Source of the DNA: J014 sp964486055
Lineage (GTDB): Bacteria > Acidobacteriota > Blastocatellia > Pyrinomonadales > Pyrinomonadaceae
Length of the DNA: 64,000 nucleotides
Assembly: GCA_964486055.1 (NCBI GenBank)
Contig: CAZALE010000001.1
Coordinates: forward strand, 62,001-126,000
Direction of reading: 5' to 3'
Shown: piece after piece, positions 8,845 to 18,945 of the stretch
Layout of the letters: the number at the start of each line of letters is the position of its first letter
How positions within the stretch are numbered: the stretch's first letter is position 1
The notes under the pieces: model-generated
The model's database searches: none
What the model was told of the DNA's origin: nothing
The model's input: the letters and a program-made list of their open reading frames with translations, nothing else
Position numbers and translations under genes: made by a program

Positions 8845-11800
8845 TTAAGTAAGCTTTACTGAGACGACTTTTGAAACACCTTTTTCCTGCATTGTTACGC
8901 CGTAAAGTCTCTCAGCAGTTTCCATGGTCTTTTTGTTATGAGTGATGACGATGAATTGAGTTTTCGATGCCATTTGTTTTAGTTTTTCCGTAAATCTCTT
9001 TATGTTGGCATCGTCTAGAGGGGCATCAACTTCATCGAGAATACAAAATGGAGCAGGTCTATATTCAAAGATTGCAAGAGTTAAGGCAAGAGCTGCCATT
9101 GCCTTCTCACCTCCGGATAGCAAAAGTATGTTTTGTAGTCGTTTTCCGGGAGGTTGAGCAATTATTTCTATTCCAGCCTCGAGAACATCATCAGACTCTA
9201 TTAATCTCATCTCGCCCTTTCCACCTCCGAAAAGTTCTGCAAAGATCCTGCCAAAGTTTTCGTTTATTATTTGAAATGCCTTTAAAAATCTATCTCTCGA
9301 TCTATTTCTAATTTCTGAGAGAGCTTCTTGGGCGTCTTGAATACTCTCGAGGATATCACGCCTCTGATCATTGAGAAACTGCAGTCTTTTTGATGCTTCT
9401 TCCAATTCCTCGAGAGCCAACATATTTACTGCCCCCAAGGTATCAAGGCGCTTTTTTATTTCTTCAGCTTGCTCATAAGCCTTCGCAATTTCAAAATCAG
9501 TAGGTATTTCGGCCTTTTCAAGTAAATTTTCCAGTGGTGTAGATAATTCATTCAAACAATTCTCATTGAGATTTCGCAGGTTAGCTACAGCCTCGGCACG
9601 TTTTATTTCCTCTGAGGATCGCATGCTTTGTGCATGTAATATTTGTTTATTGAGTTCATCTCGCTCGCTATTTAAATTAATATTAGAGTGGCTGAGCTCT
9701 TCCAAATGTTTAGTACTCTCGGAGATCTCCTCGCTTAATCTCTGAATATTTATTAATTCCTGTTCAAACGATTCTTGCAAGGTAATTAAGTTGGTTGAAA
9801 GCTCATCAATGCTTCTTTGATTCTCCTTGCGCTCGAGATCCAAATGATTCAAGCGTTTTTTGATTTCATTTGTTTCATTTTCGATCCTTTTTAATGAGGA
9901 TGCAATTAAACGCTTTCTTTCATCGGCAATCTGCGCTTGAGTTCTTTTCTGATTTACCTCTGAAGCCTTGTTTTCTAGGCTTTTTCTCATCTCTGATATT
10001 TCAGAAGACTGTTTTGCTAGCTTTTGTGTGGATGCTTCAAATATCTTCCCTGCGTTCTGAGCGCTTATCTCTATCTCGGCCAGTTTTTTTCTATTATTAG
10101 CAATCTCAGCCTCTATTTGTTTTAGCTCCTCTGCGACGATTTTCTTGTGTCTTTCTGCTCGATCTTGTTCTTTCTTCAAGGATGCTACTCTTACCTCTAT
10201 GGATAGTACATCTTTTTCAATGGTGTTGAGCTGATTGTTGAACTGTTCAATTTCAGATTGTTGGAGCGCAAGAGATTGTTGTATTTGTTGCAATAATTGC
10301 TCTTGAGATATTGCCTCCACGTTTAATTTAGAAATCTCAGTTTTTAACTCTCTTAATCTTCTCTTAAATACTAACGGTGAAGAATTTGTCTCAGATTCTA
10401 CCGTTCCTCCGATGAAAAATCTCCCACCTATCGCTACATTTCCTTTCTTATCAACTAGAAATTCGCCGTTTAGATGAGTTGGCTCGATACTTTCGACTAA
10501 TTTTGCAGCGATTTCTCTTGAGAAAATCTCTTTTAAAATTGATTTCAGTGGTTCGCAAACTCCTATGATATCGCCTATTTGCGATGATTTTTGATTTCCA
10601 TTATGCTTTGCTTCCTCCTCCGGTACTACTAGAATGCCTATTCGACCGAGCTTATTTTTGTTAAGGTAATCAATTAATTTCATCGCTTCATCTACTGATG
10701 GAACCAACACGGTTTGCAGATGCTGGCCAAAGACGCTTTCAACAGCTCTTTCAGCGTCAGGAGTTACGTTAAACTTATCAACTAAGATGCCTGTCAATCT
10801 TAAGCCAAGTTTATCTTTGTTAGCAAAAATGTGTTGGACGACCGGCTCGTAAATAGCTTTCTTCGATTCCAATTCTTGGAGATTTTTGAGCAGATGCTGG
10901 CTTTGAAATAATTTTTGCTGCAGTTCTTTTAGTTGTTTTTCCGCGGTAATCAACTCTTTTCGTTTCTCATCAGCTTGCCTTAATATTTCATCTCTTTTTG
11001 CCACTAAGGAGAATTGATCGATCCTGAGCTTATTTAATCTTGACGTTAGTGATTCAATTTCACAGACATATTCGCGGAAATTTTGCTCGGCTCGCTCACC
11101 TTCTCTTAGCAGTCCTTCGGATCTTTCGATAAGCTTTTCGATGGAGTTTTTATGCTGTTGTATCAACTCGTTAAGACGCTCTAGTGCGAGCGAGTGTCTT
11201 TTTTTCTCGGCTTCTAAATTTGCCAGATCTTGTTCGAAACTTCTCAGTTTTTTTAATTCACTTTCATAGATTTTTTCTGCCGCATCAAGAAGTTGTCTGT
11301 AAGAATCTGCTTCTTTACTCTGATTTTCGTATTCAGACTTTAGCGATTCGATTTCTTCTTCGAGAAGTTTCAACCTTCTCCCGGTCTCTGCTCTTTCTAT
11401 TTCTATTGCCGCTACTCTAGCCTTCGATCTAGCTATTAATTCTTTCGTATGGCTTAGTTCATTCTCGAGTTGGTTTTTGCGAATCAGGCTTTCGGTTTGT
11501 TTTTCCTGTAGTTGTTTTAATAAACCCTGAATTTGCGCGATTCGCTTTTGGAGTTCATTCCATACCTTTTCTTTTTCGGTAGAGCGTTTGCGAAGTTGAT
11601 CTTCCAGGGATTTTATCTCGTTGATTTTATCGTCGCTTTTTTTAATTTCTTCAATTAATCTGATACCCTCGCTCGCAAATATTTTTTTTAAAATTTCACG
11701 GAGTGATTCTTTGAGTTTTTTGTATTTTTGGGTTTTTGAGGCCTGCCGGCGCAAGGCGGCCACCTGTTTTTCGATTTCTTGGGTGATATCGTTAATCCTT

Positions 11801-12513
11801 GTTAAGTTGTGTTTGGCTGTATCGAGCCGAGCTTCGGCGATTTTTTGACGAATCCTAAATTTGGAAATGCCGGCTGCTTCCTCTATCAGCGCTCTTCTAT
11901 CTGTCGGTTTTGTAGATAGGATTTGTCCTATATATCCTTGTTCGATTATTGCGTATCTTGCGCCACTCAATCCCGTTCCAGCCAGCAAGTCTCTTATGTC
12001 TCTTAGGCGACAAGATCTGCCATTCAGCAGGTACTCGCTCTCACCAGAACGAAAGATTCTTCTAGCAATTGATATTTGCTCGCCTATTGCGAAGTTTAAA
12101 TTTATTGATTGCCTTTTCCATCTTTTCTTAGTTTTTTCGTCAACTTGATCCTCTATTCTCTGAGCACTTTCTAATTCTTCTATCTCTGTCAGTGCTTCTA
12201 GTTCTTCTAGAGATTCATCAATTTTTTCTGTCTCGTTGGAGAGATTTTCTGTGCAGGTAAGATGTAGAATTACCTCTGCAAGTGAGGATGCTGGACGACT
12301 TGTTGTTCCCTGAAATATAAGATCCTGCATTTCACTGCCGCGCAGGGTTTTAGCACGTTGCTCACCCAAAACCCAACATATCGCTTCGGAGATGTTGGAC
12401 TTTCCACATCCATTAGGTCCTACGATGGCGGTAACTCCATCGCCGAAATGCAATTCAGTATGATCGGCGAATGATTTAAAACCTTGTATCTCTAAACGGT
12501 TAAGCTTAAACAT
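8845..12513 (-). CDS. smc: Chromosome segregation protein SMC
   Basis: 1222 residues. ATPase of the bacterial condensin that organises and segregates the chromosome with ScpA/ScpB (not in this window). Walker A is GPNGCGKSN at 32-40; two long coiled coils flank a hinge at roughly 540-690 (GRIGILVVP, GGRFFIGGT). Near the C-terminus are the ABC signature LLLSGGEKAMAALAL and Walker B FCILDEVDAPLDD. Unusual: between strand VILHL (81-85) and ISIARRIFRSGESEY there are about 45 more residues than in typical SMC, an acidic Glu/Asp-rich insert at ~87-140. It lies 80 bases downstream of pdhC. Confidence 0.97.
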   Translation of the reverse strand: MFKLNRLEIQGFKSFADHTELHFGDGVTAIVGPNGCGKSNISEAICWVLGEQRAKTLRGSEMQDLIFQGTTSRPASSLAEVILHLTCTENLSNETEKIDESLEELEALTEIEELESAQRIEDQVDEKTKKRWKRQSINLNFAIGEQISIARRIFRSGESEYLLNGRSCRLRDIRDLLAGTGLSGARYAIIEQGYIGQILSTKPTDRRALIEEAAGISKFRIRQKIAEARLDTAKHNLTRINDITQEIEKQVAALRRQASKTQKYKKLKESLREILKKIFASEGIRLIEEIKKSDDKINEIKSLEDQLRKRSTEKEKVWNELQKRIAQIQGLLKQLQEKQTESLIRKNQLENELSHTKELIARSKARVAAIEIERAETGRRLKLLEEEIESLKSEYENQSKEADSYRQLLDAAEKIYESELKKLRSFEQDLANLEAEKKRHSLALERLNELIQQHKNSIEKLIERSEGLLREGERAEQNFREYVCEIESLTSRLNKLRIDQFSLVAKRDEILRQADEKRKELITAEKQLKELQQKLFQSQHLLKNLQELESKKAIYEPVVQHIFANKDKLGLRLTGILVDKFNVTPDAERAVESVFGQHLQTVLVPSVDEAMKLIDYLNKNKLGRIGILVVPEEEAKHNGNQKSSQIGDIIGVCEPLKSILKEIFSREIAAKLVESIEPTHLNGEFLVDKKGNVAIGGRFFIGGTVESETNSSPLVFKRRLRELKTEISKLNVEAISQEQLLQQIQQSLALQQSEIEQFNNQLNTIEKDVLSIEVRVASLKKEQDRAERHKKIVAEELKQIEAEIANNRKKLAEIEISAQNAGKIFEASTQKLAKQSSEISEMRKSLENKASEVNQKRTQAQIADERKRLIASSLKRIENETNEIKKRLNHLDLERKENQRSIDELSTNLITLQESFEQELINIQRLSEEISESTKHLEELSHSNINLNSERDELNKQILHAQSMRSSEEIKRAEAVANLRNLNENCLNELSTPLENLLEKAEIPTDFEIAKAYEQAEEIKKRLDTLGAVNMLALEELEEASKRLQFLNDQRRDILESIQDAQEALSEIRNRSRDRFLKAFQIINENFGRIFAELFGGGKGEMRLIESDDVLEAGIEIIAQPPGKRLQNILLLSGGEKAMAALALTLAIFEYRPAPFCILDEVDAPLDDANIKRFTEKLKQMASKTQFIVITHNKKTMETAERLYGVTMQEKGVSKVVSVKLT

Positions 12514-12544
12514 TCTGAGACTCGATTCAGAATTTTAGCACAAT

Positions 12545-12567
12545 GGGATTACGATATTTGTAATCCC
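12545..12567. other. Inverted repeat between pdhC and smc
   Basis: A perfect 8-bp inverted repeat, GGGATTAC and GTAATCCC, separated by 7 bases, lies 27 bases past the pdhC stop and 32 bases before the smc start. No T-run follows on the minus strand, so it is a poor intrinsic terminator. It could be a 3'-end stabilising hairpin of the pdh message or an operator for smc. Confidence 0.35.
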
Positions 12568-12593
12568 TCGGGAATTCGCTTTTCAGCTTTGTT

Positions 12594-13931
12594 TCAAAGC
12601 AGCATTAGGATAGGATTTTCGAGCATTTGCTTAAAAGTTTGCAAGAATTTAGCTCCGGTTGCGCCGTCTATGACGCGATGGTCACAGCTCATCGTAACGC
12701 TCATTATGCTGTGTATCTCGATGTTACCGTTACGAACTACAGGAGTTTCAGTAGCAGCCCCGACAGCTAAAATGGCTGCCTCCGGTGGGTTAATCAAGGC
12801 AGTAAATTGCTTAATACCGAACATTCCTAGATTCGAAATTGAAAAGGTGGCTCCGGTGTATTCCTCCGGTTGTAATTTCTTTTCTCGTGCTCTAGCAGCC
12901 AATTGCTTTATCTCGCGGCTTATTTCAGTAATTCCTTTTCTATTCGCTTTTCTTATTACAGGGGTTATCAGGCCATCTTCGATTGCTACAGCGACTCCAA
13001 TATCAGCATCTTCGTAGAAGCGTATCTTATCATCTCGGTAAGAGGAATTAACAAATGGATGTTTCATTAATGCCATCGCTGCGGCCTTGACTATTATGTC
13101 ATTTAAGGAAACTTTATCTTCATCGTTAAGTTTTTCATTGATTTGTTTTCGTAAGTTGATTGCATTGTCCATTTCTATTTCAACCGTGAGGTAGAAAGTT
13201 GGTATTGGCCCAATGGATTGAGTTAGACGGGTGGCGATGGTTTTGCGCATTGGTGTTATGCTCTCTTCTCTGTAGGCACTTGCTGAGGGCGCTTCTAACA
13301 TTTGAGTGATTAAAGGCTGAGGTTTCGGCAGTTCTTTTTCTTCAATTCTTTCGGCTTTTAGCAGCATTTGCTCGATATCTCGTTTAATGATTCTACCGCC
13401 GGGGCCAGATCCTCTTACGTTTCGAAGGTCAATTCCGTGTTCAGCAGCCATCCTTGCAGCTATGGGTGATACGAACAGTCTCCCATCGCCTTTTTCCTCA
13501 TCATCAAACTTAACTTTGTCCGTTTGCTGGACAAGAGAAGTCTCTAACTTAGAAGGCTGCGTTGCGATTTCGGCTTTCAACCTTTCAGTTTTTGTCTCGA
13601 GAGCTGGTTCTGCGATTTCGGTTTTGGATGTATCGGCTGATTGGCTTGCTGAGGAGGATTCAATTTCGGCAAGCATCTGAGATATGTCTTCGTCCTTTTT
13701 GCCGATTATTGCGATTACTTGCCCAAGTTTTGCATTTGCACCCGCAGGAACCAGGATTTTTAATAAAACCCCAGATTCAAGCGAAGTCATTTCCATCGTT
13801 GCTTTGTCAGTATCTACTTCAGCGATAGTTTCATTTGCTTGAACTTCATCACCTTCTTTTTTAAGCCATCTTGAAATTTGGCCTTCCTCCATCGTTGGAG
13901 AGAGCTTAGGCATTAGGATTTTACTAGCCAT
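12594..13931 (-). CDS. pdhC: Pyruvate dehydrogenase E2, dihydrolipoamide acetyltransferase
   Basis: 445 residues. Core of the pyruvate dehydrogenase complex, moving the acetyl group from lipoamide to CoA. One lipoyl domain (1-80) with Lys43 in DTDKATME; an Ala/Ser/Glu/Lys linker; the peripheral-subunit-binding domain at ~152-192 (SPIAARMAAEHGIDL, GSGPGGRI); and the catalytic domain from ~215, with active-site His418 and Asp422 in HRVIDGATGAKF. Could in principle be another 2-oxoacid E2, but the adjacent E1 pair and the IPTFYLTVEIEMD region fit PDH. It lies 90 bases after pdhB. No E3 gene is in the window. Confidence 0.93.
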   Translation of the reverse strand: MASKILMPKLSPTMEEGQISRWLKKEGDEVQANETIAEVDTDKATMEMTSLESGVLLKILVPAGANAKLGQVIAIIGKKDEDISQMLAEIESSSASQSADTSKTEIAEPALETKTERLKAEIATQPSKLETSLVQQTDKVKFDDEEKGDGRLFVSPIAARMAAEHGIDLRNVRGSGPGGRIIKRDIEQMLLKAERIEEKELPKPQPLITQMLEAPSASAYREESITPMRKTIATRLTQSIGPIPTFYLTVEIEMDNAINLRKQINEKLNDEDKVSLNDIIVKAAAMALMKHPFVNSSYRDDKIRFYEDADIGVAVAIEDGLITPVIRKANRKGITEISREIKQLAARAREKKLQPEEYTGATFSISNLGMFGIKQFTALINPPEAAILAVGAATETPVVRNGNIEIHSIMSVTMSCDHRVIDGATGAKFLQTFKQMLENPILMLL

Positions 13932-14021
13932 ATTTCTTCAAAATTCTCCATGAATTTAACTTTATACATCGAATCTTTTATCTTAAATAGCGAAAAGTTG
14001 CCCTAAGAAGAATGAGAGTTA

Positions 14022-15005
14022 CTAAAGGTAACAAACTTCCTTCACAGCCTCAATAATTTTCGGCACATCGGGTAGAGCTGCAGCTTCTAGATTACGCGCA
14101 TAAGGCATCGGAGCTTCAGCGGCTGAGATTCGTTTTATCGGTGCATCTAGATAATCGAAGGCTTTTTCGATTACTTGAGTGGTCACCTCAGCTGCAACAC
14201 CGCAAAATTGATGAGACTCCTCTACTATGACTAATCGATTGGTTTTTTTGACGGATTTCACGATGGTCTCTATGTCAAGGGGTTTTATGGTACGTGGATC
14301 TACTACTTCACATGAAACACCATATTCCTTCTCGATTTTTTCTGCTGCTTGCAGAGCGAGCGGAACTGTAAGAGATCGTGCAACTATTGTACAATCAGTC
14401 CCCTGACGTTTTATATCTGCTACCCCCAGTGGAATCGTGAAATCTGTGTCGTCTGGCACTTCACCTTTCATCCCATACATTCTTTCCTGTTCAAGGAAAA
14501 TAACTGGATTGTCATCGCGAATAGCCGACTTTAGAAGCCCTTTAGCATCTGCTGGAGTTGATGGCATCACAACTTTCAAGCCGGGAAAGTTCGCATACAT
14601 GGCCTCTAGGGCTTGAGAGTGCTGTGATGAAACTTGATAAGCCGAGCCATTGGGGCCACGGAATACTATTGGAATTTTAAATTGTCCGCCTGACATGTAA
14701 AGCATTTTAGCTGCATGGTTTATGATTTGATCGGCGGCGAGAATCGAAAAATTCCAAGTCATGAATTCGATTACAGGGCGAAGGCCAGCCATGGCTGCTC
14801 CGACGCCAATGCCGGCAAAGCCAAGCTCGCTGATCGGGGTGTCGATGACTCGCTTATCTCCAAATTCGCGCCACAAGCCACGAGTCACTTTGTACGCACC
14901 TTCATACTGGGCTACCTCTTCGCCCATTATGAAAACATTTTCATCTCTAAGCATCTCCTCACGAAGCGCCTGATTAAGCGCATCACGCATCGTCATTTCA
15001 GCCAT
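14022..15005 (-). CDS. pdhB: Pyruvate dehydrogenase E1 component, beta subunit
   Basis: 327 residues, the typical E1-beta length. Forms the alpha2beta2 thiamine-diphosphate decarboxylase with PdhA. Signatures: start MAEMTMRDALNQALREEM, GEEVAQYEGAYKVTRGL, the thiamine-contacting region SELGFAGIGVGAAMAGLRP, GGQFKIPIVFRGPNG and C-terminal ISAAEAPMPYA. The gene begins 3 bases after pdhA stops and is followed by pdhC, the standard Gram-positive-like pdhABC order of an E1-alpha/beta complex. Confidence 0.95.
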   Translation of the reverse strand: MAEMTMRDALNQALREEMLRDENVFIMGEEVAQYEGAYKVTRGLWREFGDKRVIDTPISELGFAGIGVGAAMAGLRPVIEFMTWNFSILAADQIINHAAKMLYMSGGQFKIPIVFRGPNGSAYQVSSQHSQALEAMYANFPGLKVVMPSTPADAKGLLKSAIRDDNPVIFLEQERMYGMKGEVPDDTDFTIPLGVADIKRQGTDCTIVARSLTVPLALQAAEKIEKEYGVSCEVVDPRTIKPLDIETIVKSVKKTNRLVIVEESHQFCGVAAEVTTQVIEKAFDYLDAPIKRISAAEAPMPYARNLEAAALPDVPKIIEAVKEVCYL

Positions 15006-15008
15006 ATC

Positions 15009-16130
15009 TCAAATCAATACATCCTTTAGAAGTTCACTTTCATCGGGGAATGGGCTTTTCTCGGCGAATTCCACCGCTTCTTCGACTTTTTTCCTAGCCT
15101 GTTGTTCTATTTCCTCGAATTCTAGATCATCGAAAACTTTTGCTTCCTTTAGGCTGTCTTTAAAGAGTAGAATTGGATCGCGCTGCTGATATTTTTTTAT
15201 CTCCTCGACGGTTCTATATTTGCCTGGATCTGACATGGAATGTCCCATATAACGATAGCAACGGACCTCAAGAAGACTCGGAAGGCCCTCTTTTCTGGCT
15301 CTTTCGATGGCTTTCAAGGTTGCTTGACGAACGGCCATTACATCCATTCCGTCTACGAATTCACCGTACATGCCGTAACTATCAGCCTTGCGGGCTATGT
15401 TGGCCAGTGACATTGCTCTTTTTTGAGATGTGCCCATTCCATATTGATTATTCTCACAGATATAGATTATCGGCAGTTTCCATAGCTGAGCCATGTTCAG
15501 ACATTCATGAAAAATACCTTGATTGACTGCGGCCTCTCCAAAAAAGCACAGTGTTACGCCACCATCGCCGCGATATTTCTGAGCAAAAGCCATGCCGGTT
15601 CCTACTCCGATTTGCCCTCCGACGATTCCATGCCCTCCAAAGAAATTGTGCTCCTTGGAGAAGAGGTGCATCGAACCACCTTTACCCTTAACACATCCAG
15701 TTGCCTTACCATATAACTCCGCCATTACTGCTTCCGGAGTTATCCCTGCCACCATTGCCTGCACATGATCTCTGTATGCAACTATTACATAGTCTCGCTT
15801 TTTATCAATTGCGGTAATGGCGCCAACAGCAACTGCCTCTTGACCAATGTAAAGATGACAGAAACCACCTATCTTACCGAGACGATAAACCTCTGCGCAC
15901 TTTTCTTCAAACAATCTGCCTAACACCATTTGATAAAACATCTCACGCAGTAGGCTCTTGTCTGTTTTCTTTATCAAAGCTAACTGTGATTTTTTACGCT
16001 TTAAATACTCTGCTTGGGCTTCGTCTGGATCAAAAATATCGTTTAGATTTGAGCCTTTTTTCAGGGAATCTTTACCATTTATTGATGAAGCCGTTGTTTT
16101 GGTCTTACGATTAATGGCTGTTTTCGGCAA
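15009..16130 (-). CDS. pdhA: Pyruvate dehydrogenase E1 component, alpha subunit
   Basis: 373 residues. Thiamine-diphosphate-binding subunit of the E1 decarboxylase. The start is TTG at 16130, supported by a strong GGAGGG eight bases upstream. Residues 1-55 are a basic, Ser/Thr-rich extension before the usual domain. The active-site region YRLGKIGGFCHLYIGQEA and the phosphorylation-loop equivalent RYMGHSMSDP are intact. The thiamine/Mg motif reads FFGEA (198-200) to NN (227-228), with Glu where most homologues have Asp of GDG, a conservative change. First gene of pdhABC. Confidence 0.94.
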   Translation of the reverse strand: MPKTAINRKTKTTASSINGKDSLKKGSNLNDIFDPDEAQAEYLKRKKSQLALIKKTDKSLLREMFYQMVLGRLFEEKCAEVYRLGKIGGFCHLYIGQEAVAVGAITAIDKKRDYVIVAYRDHVQAMVAGITPEAVMAELYGKATGCVKGKGGSMHLFSKEHNFFGGHGIVGGQIGVGTGMAFAQKYRGDGGVTLCFFGEAAVNQGIFHECLNMAQLWKLPIIYICENNQYGMGTSQKRAMSLANIARKADSYGMYGEFVDGMDVMAVRQATLKAIERARKEGLPSLLEVRCYRYMGHSMSDPGKYRTVEEIKKYQQRDPILLFKDSLKEAKVFDDLEFEEIEQQARKKVEEAVEFAEKSPFPDESELLKDVLI

Positions 16131-16283
16131 GTTTATATCCCTCCACCAAGTTTAATAAACAAAGCTGAAAATTCCTTATCAGCGATAAATAAAAATTATA
16201 AGTGATGATGGTACATTCTGCAAAAATATCACTCTAGAGAGGTTAGCAAATTTGCTCGTTAAGGTTTAGGATTTTAATTAGAT

Positions 16284-18200
16284 ATGCGCGGACTAAAAGT
16301 AGTTCTATCAGTAGTTTTCATATTGTTTGTGGCATTTTTTACAGTTTTTAGTCAGAGTCCGGTGGTATGGACAATTGAAGGTAATGATTTAAAGTTAAAG
16401 GCTAATCAGAGGGCTGAGGTAAAACTAAAAGCGAAAATAGAAAAAGGATGGTACGTATATGCACTGAATCAGCCTGAGGGTAATGGTCCTGTTCCGCTAC
16501 GCATTTCATTACCGGAAGATTCATTGTTTCGCTTGGATGGTGAGATAGAGGCTCCAAAACCTCTATCGAAGATCGATCAGAACTTTAACATTGAAAGCAA
16601 GTTTTTTATAGAAGAGGCAACTTTCAGAGTGCCTTTAAAGGCGATTGGGGATGTTGATTTAAGCTCTCTAAGAATCAATGTAAGATATCAGGCGTGTAAT
16701 GATACAGTTTGTCTACCACCTAAGACGATCGTAATTTCTTTTGACGGTACTGTTACGAGTCCTAATGCGAATAAGGCGTTAGACTTTAACTCTAAAGATT
16801 TACAGACGTTGAGCTCAGGCACATCCAGCGAAGGATTTACAGATGCCAAGCGCGAAGTCTCTCAAATGCCTTTGGGCAGTTTTTTATGGCTTGCTATAAC
16901 TCTCGGCGCATTATCTTTATTGACTCCTTGCGTATTTCCAATGATTCCGATTACGGTTTCGTATTTCACGAATCAAGCAAATAAGAGCAAAACAAAAGCC
17001 TTGAAACTAGCTTTTATTTACTCAATTGGCATAATCTCGACTTTCACATTGCTTGGCATGCTGATAGCTATTTTCATAGGAGCGGCTGGTGTTAATCTAT
17101 TCGCCGCGAATCCGTGGGTCAATTTATTCATAGCAGCTATTTTCTTGTTATTTGCGTTTAATTTGTTTGGAGCTTACGAGATAAATATTCCAACGAATGT
17201 TTTGACAAGGCTCGATAAGTTGGCTCGAAGCAAGGAGGGCGAAGGAAGCGTTATAGTAGGCACTCTTCTGATGGGTTTAACCTTTACATTGACAAGTTTT
17301 ACGTGCACCTCACCATTTGTCGGAACTATTTTAGTTGCGGCTTCACAGGGAAGCTGGCAAATACCTTTGATTGGAATGTTGGCATTTTCGGTAGTCTTTG
17401 CGATTCCATTTTTCATATTAGCCTTGATACCGCAAACGCTTGCCTCTCTACCTAAAGCTGGCGGATGGATGAATGCTGTTAAGGTCTCTATGGGATTTTT
17501 AGAAGTGGCCGCCGCCTTAAAATTTATTTCAAATGCTGATGTAGTTTGGCGATGGGGAATATTTGATCGAACGGTGGTATTAGCCTTTTGGGTAGCCATA
17601 GGACTAATCATGACGCTATATTTTCTCGGTAGGTTTCAGCTCTTTCACGATTCTAAGACTGAAAAAATCGGAGCCGTGCGTTTGACGGCAGCCATAGTGG
17701 CTTTAGCCATTAGCTTATACCTTTTAACGGGTCTTTTTGGTGCTCCATTAGGTGAACTCGAGTCATTTTTGCCACCTGACATTAGTTCCAAAACCTCATC
17801 AGCAACGCTGAAATCTTCGGAGAGGCTTGAGTGGATTGAAAATGATTTGGAAAAGGCAAAACAGAGGGCTCGGGCAGAGGGTAAGAAAATATTTATAGAT
17901 TTTACTGGCTATACTTGCACCAATTGCAGATGGATGGAAGCAAATATGTTTACTAGGCCTGAGATTGAGTCTGAATTGAGGAAATTCGTTCTCGTGAAAT
18001 TATTCACCGATGGACAAGGCGAGATCTATCAAAAGCAGCAGAGGTTTCAGGAGGAGAAATTTAAAACTGTCGCATTGCCCTTTTACGCAATCATAGAATC
18101 GGATGAAAGTGTAATAAACACCTTCTCAGGTCTGACTCGTGATCCGAAAGAGTTTATGAATTTTCTGACTCAAGGTTTATCATCCAAATCGAAACGTTAA
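16284..18200 (+). CDS. dsbD: Thiol:disulfide interchange protein DsbD
   Basis: 638 residues. Passes reducing power from cytoplasmic thioredoxin across the inner membrane to periplasmic thiol proteins. Order: signal peptide (~1-24); periplasmic alpha domain with Cys138 and Cys143 (QACNDTVC); an eight-helix membrane domain with Cys216 (TPCVFPMIP) and Cys341 (SFTCTSPFVGT); and a C-terminal thioredoxin-like domain with Cys545-Thr-Asn-Cys548. All six expected redox cysteines are present, though the C-terminal pair is CTNC rather than the E. coli CVAC. Stands alone, divergent from pdhA across 153 bases. Confidence 0.94.
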   Translation: MRGLKVVLSVVFILFVAFFTVFSQSPVVWTIEGNDLKLKANQRAEVKLKAKIEKGWYVYALNQPEGNGPVPLRISLPEDSLFRLDGEIEAPKPLSKIDQNFNIESKFFIEEATFRVPLKAIGDVDLSSLRINVRYQACNDTVCLPPKTIVISFDGTVTSPNANKALDFNSKDLQTLSSGTSSEGFTDAKREVSQMPLGSFLWLAITLGALSLLTPCVFPMIPITVSYFTNQANKSKTKALKLAFIYSIGIISTFTLLGMLIAIFIGAAGVNLFAANPWVNLFIAAIFLLFAFNLFGAYEINIPTNVLTRLDKLARSKEGEGSVIVGTLLMGLTFTLTSFTCTSPFVGTILVAASQGSWQIPLIGMLAFSVVFAIPFFILALIPQTLASLPKAGGWMNAVKVSMGFLEVAAALKFISNADVVWRWGIFDRTVVLAFWVAIGLIMTLYFLGRFQLFHDSKTEKIGAVRLTAAIVALAISLYLLTGLFGAPLGELESFLPPDISSKTSSATLKSSERLEWIENDLEKAKQRARAEGKKIFIDFTGYTCTNCRWMEANMFTRPEIESELRKFVLVKLFTDGQGEIYQKQQRFQEEKFKTVALPFYAIIESDESVINTFSGLTRDPKEFMNFLTQGLSSKSKR

Positions 18201-18263
18201 CCGAAGCTTGAGCCTGATCTATTATTTTTCGTTGGAACTTTTCCATCTAAACGATTCAGAGAT

Positions 18264-18833
18264 TCACAGCTCTACTCCTGGGCATAGCTTTCCGCCGATG
18301 CTCGTGTAAAACAGTTTTACCTCTGTAAAACTATCAGTTTCCAGGCAGTATGAGATGCAGCGATCGAATGGCTTGGAATAAATGTGCAAGCTGACAGCTC
18401 GCGACTCGTATTCCGGGAGATTAAGGATTTGATGAATCGGTTCCTCGAGCTCGACTTTAGCTGTTGATGCATTTGTTAATTCAAAACGCTCGGTTTTTGC
18501 TAGCCTACAATATCCTGATCTCTCGTCTATTTCAATTATCCGGAAGTTTTGTCCGCAGAGCTTACCAAATGGAACTGTCATCCAGCATTTTTGATTTGCA
18601 TGATTATGTATTTTCGAAATTTGCCCTATTTCCCAGCACAGAGCCATCAATTCGAAGCGCTCATCTTTATAGATCAAGTTACGTGTATAAAACTTTTTAC
18701 TCCAGAAAAAGTACGGTTCGATTGAGTCGACGCTGACCGGATTTTTAGAAAGAAACTCGTAGACATTGTTTAAGGTGAATTCGTCATCGGGAATAGCTCT
18801 CAAGCCATCTATTAGTCCTTTGATGTCTATCAT
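18264..18833 (-). CDS. Cysteine dioxygenase-family thiol dioxygenase
   Basis: 189 residues from ATG at 18833. An upstream in-frame start at 18971 would overlap the previous gene by 26 bases and adds 46 residues that do not look like family sequence. Cupin fold with the non-haem iron triad His76 and His78 (KIHNHANQKCW) and His150 (SLHIYSKPFDRC). This matches type I cysteine dioxygenase, which oxidises cysteine to its sulfinate using O2; 3-mercaptopropionate dioxygenase is the alternative. Last gene of a four-gene minus-strand run (cdd, amidohydrolase, TonB-domain protein). Confidence 0.82.
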   Translation of the reverse strand: MIDIKGLIDGLRAIPDDEFTLNNVYEFLSKNPVSVDSIEPYFFWSKKFYTRNLIYKDERFELMALCWEIGQISKIHNHANQKCWMTVPFGKLCGQNFRIIEIDERSGYCRLAKTERFELTNASTAKVELEEPIHQILNLPEYESRAVSLHIYSKPFDRCISYCLETDSFTEVKLFYTSIGGKLCPGVEL

Positions 18834-18945
18834 CGTCTCAACCCAAAGCGCGAGAGGTAAAATCCGTTTGAAACTATAGCAAATCTCAGGGATTTGAGCA
18901 ATGTTTTTCTTAGAATGAATTTTAATTATTTTTGGTGTTGTTAAA

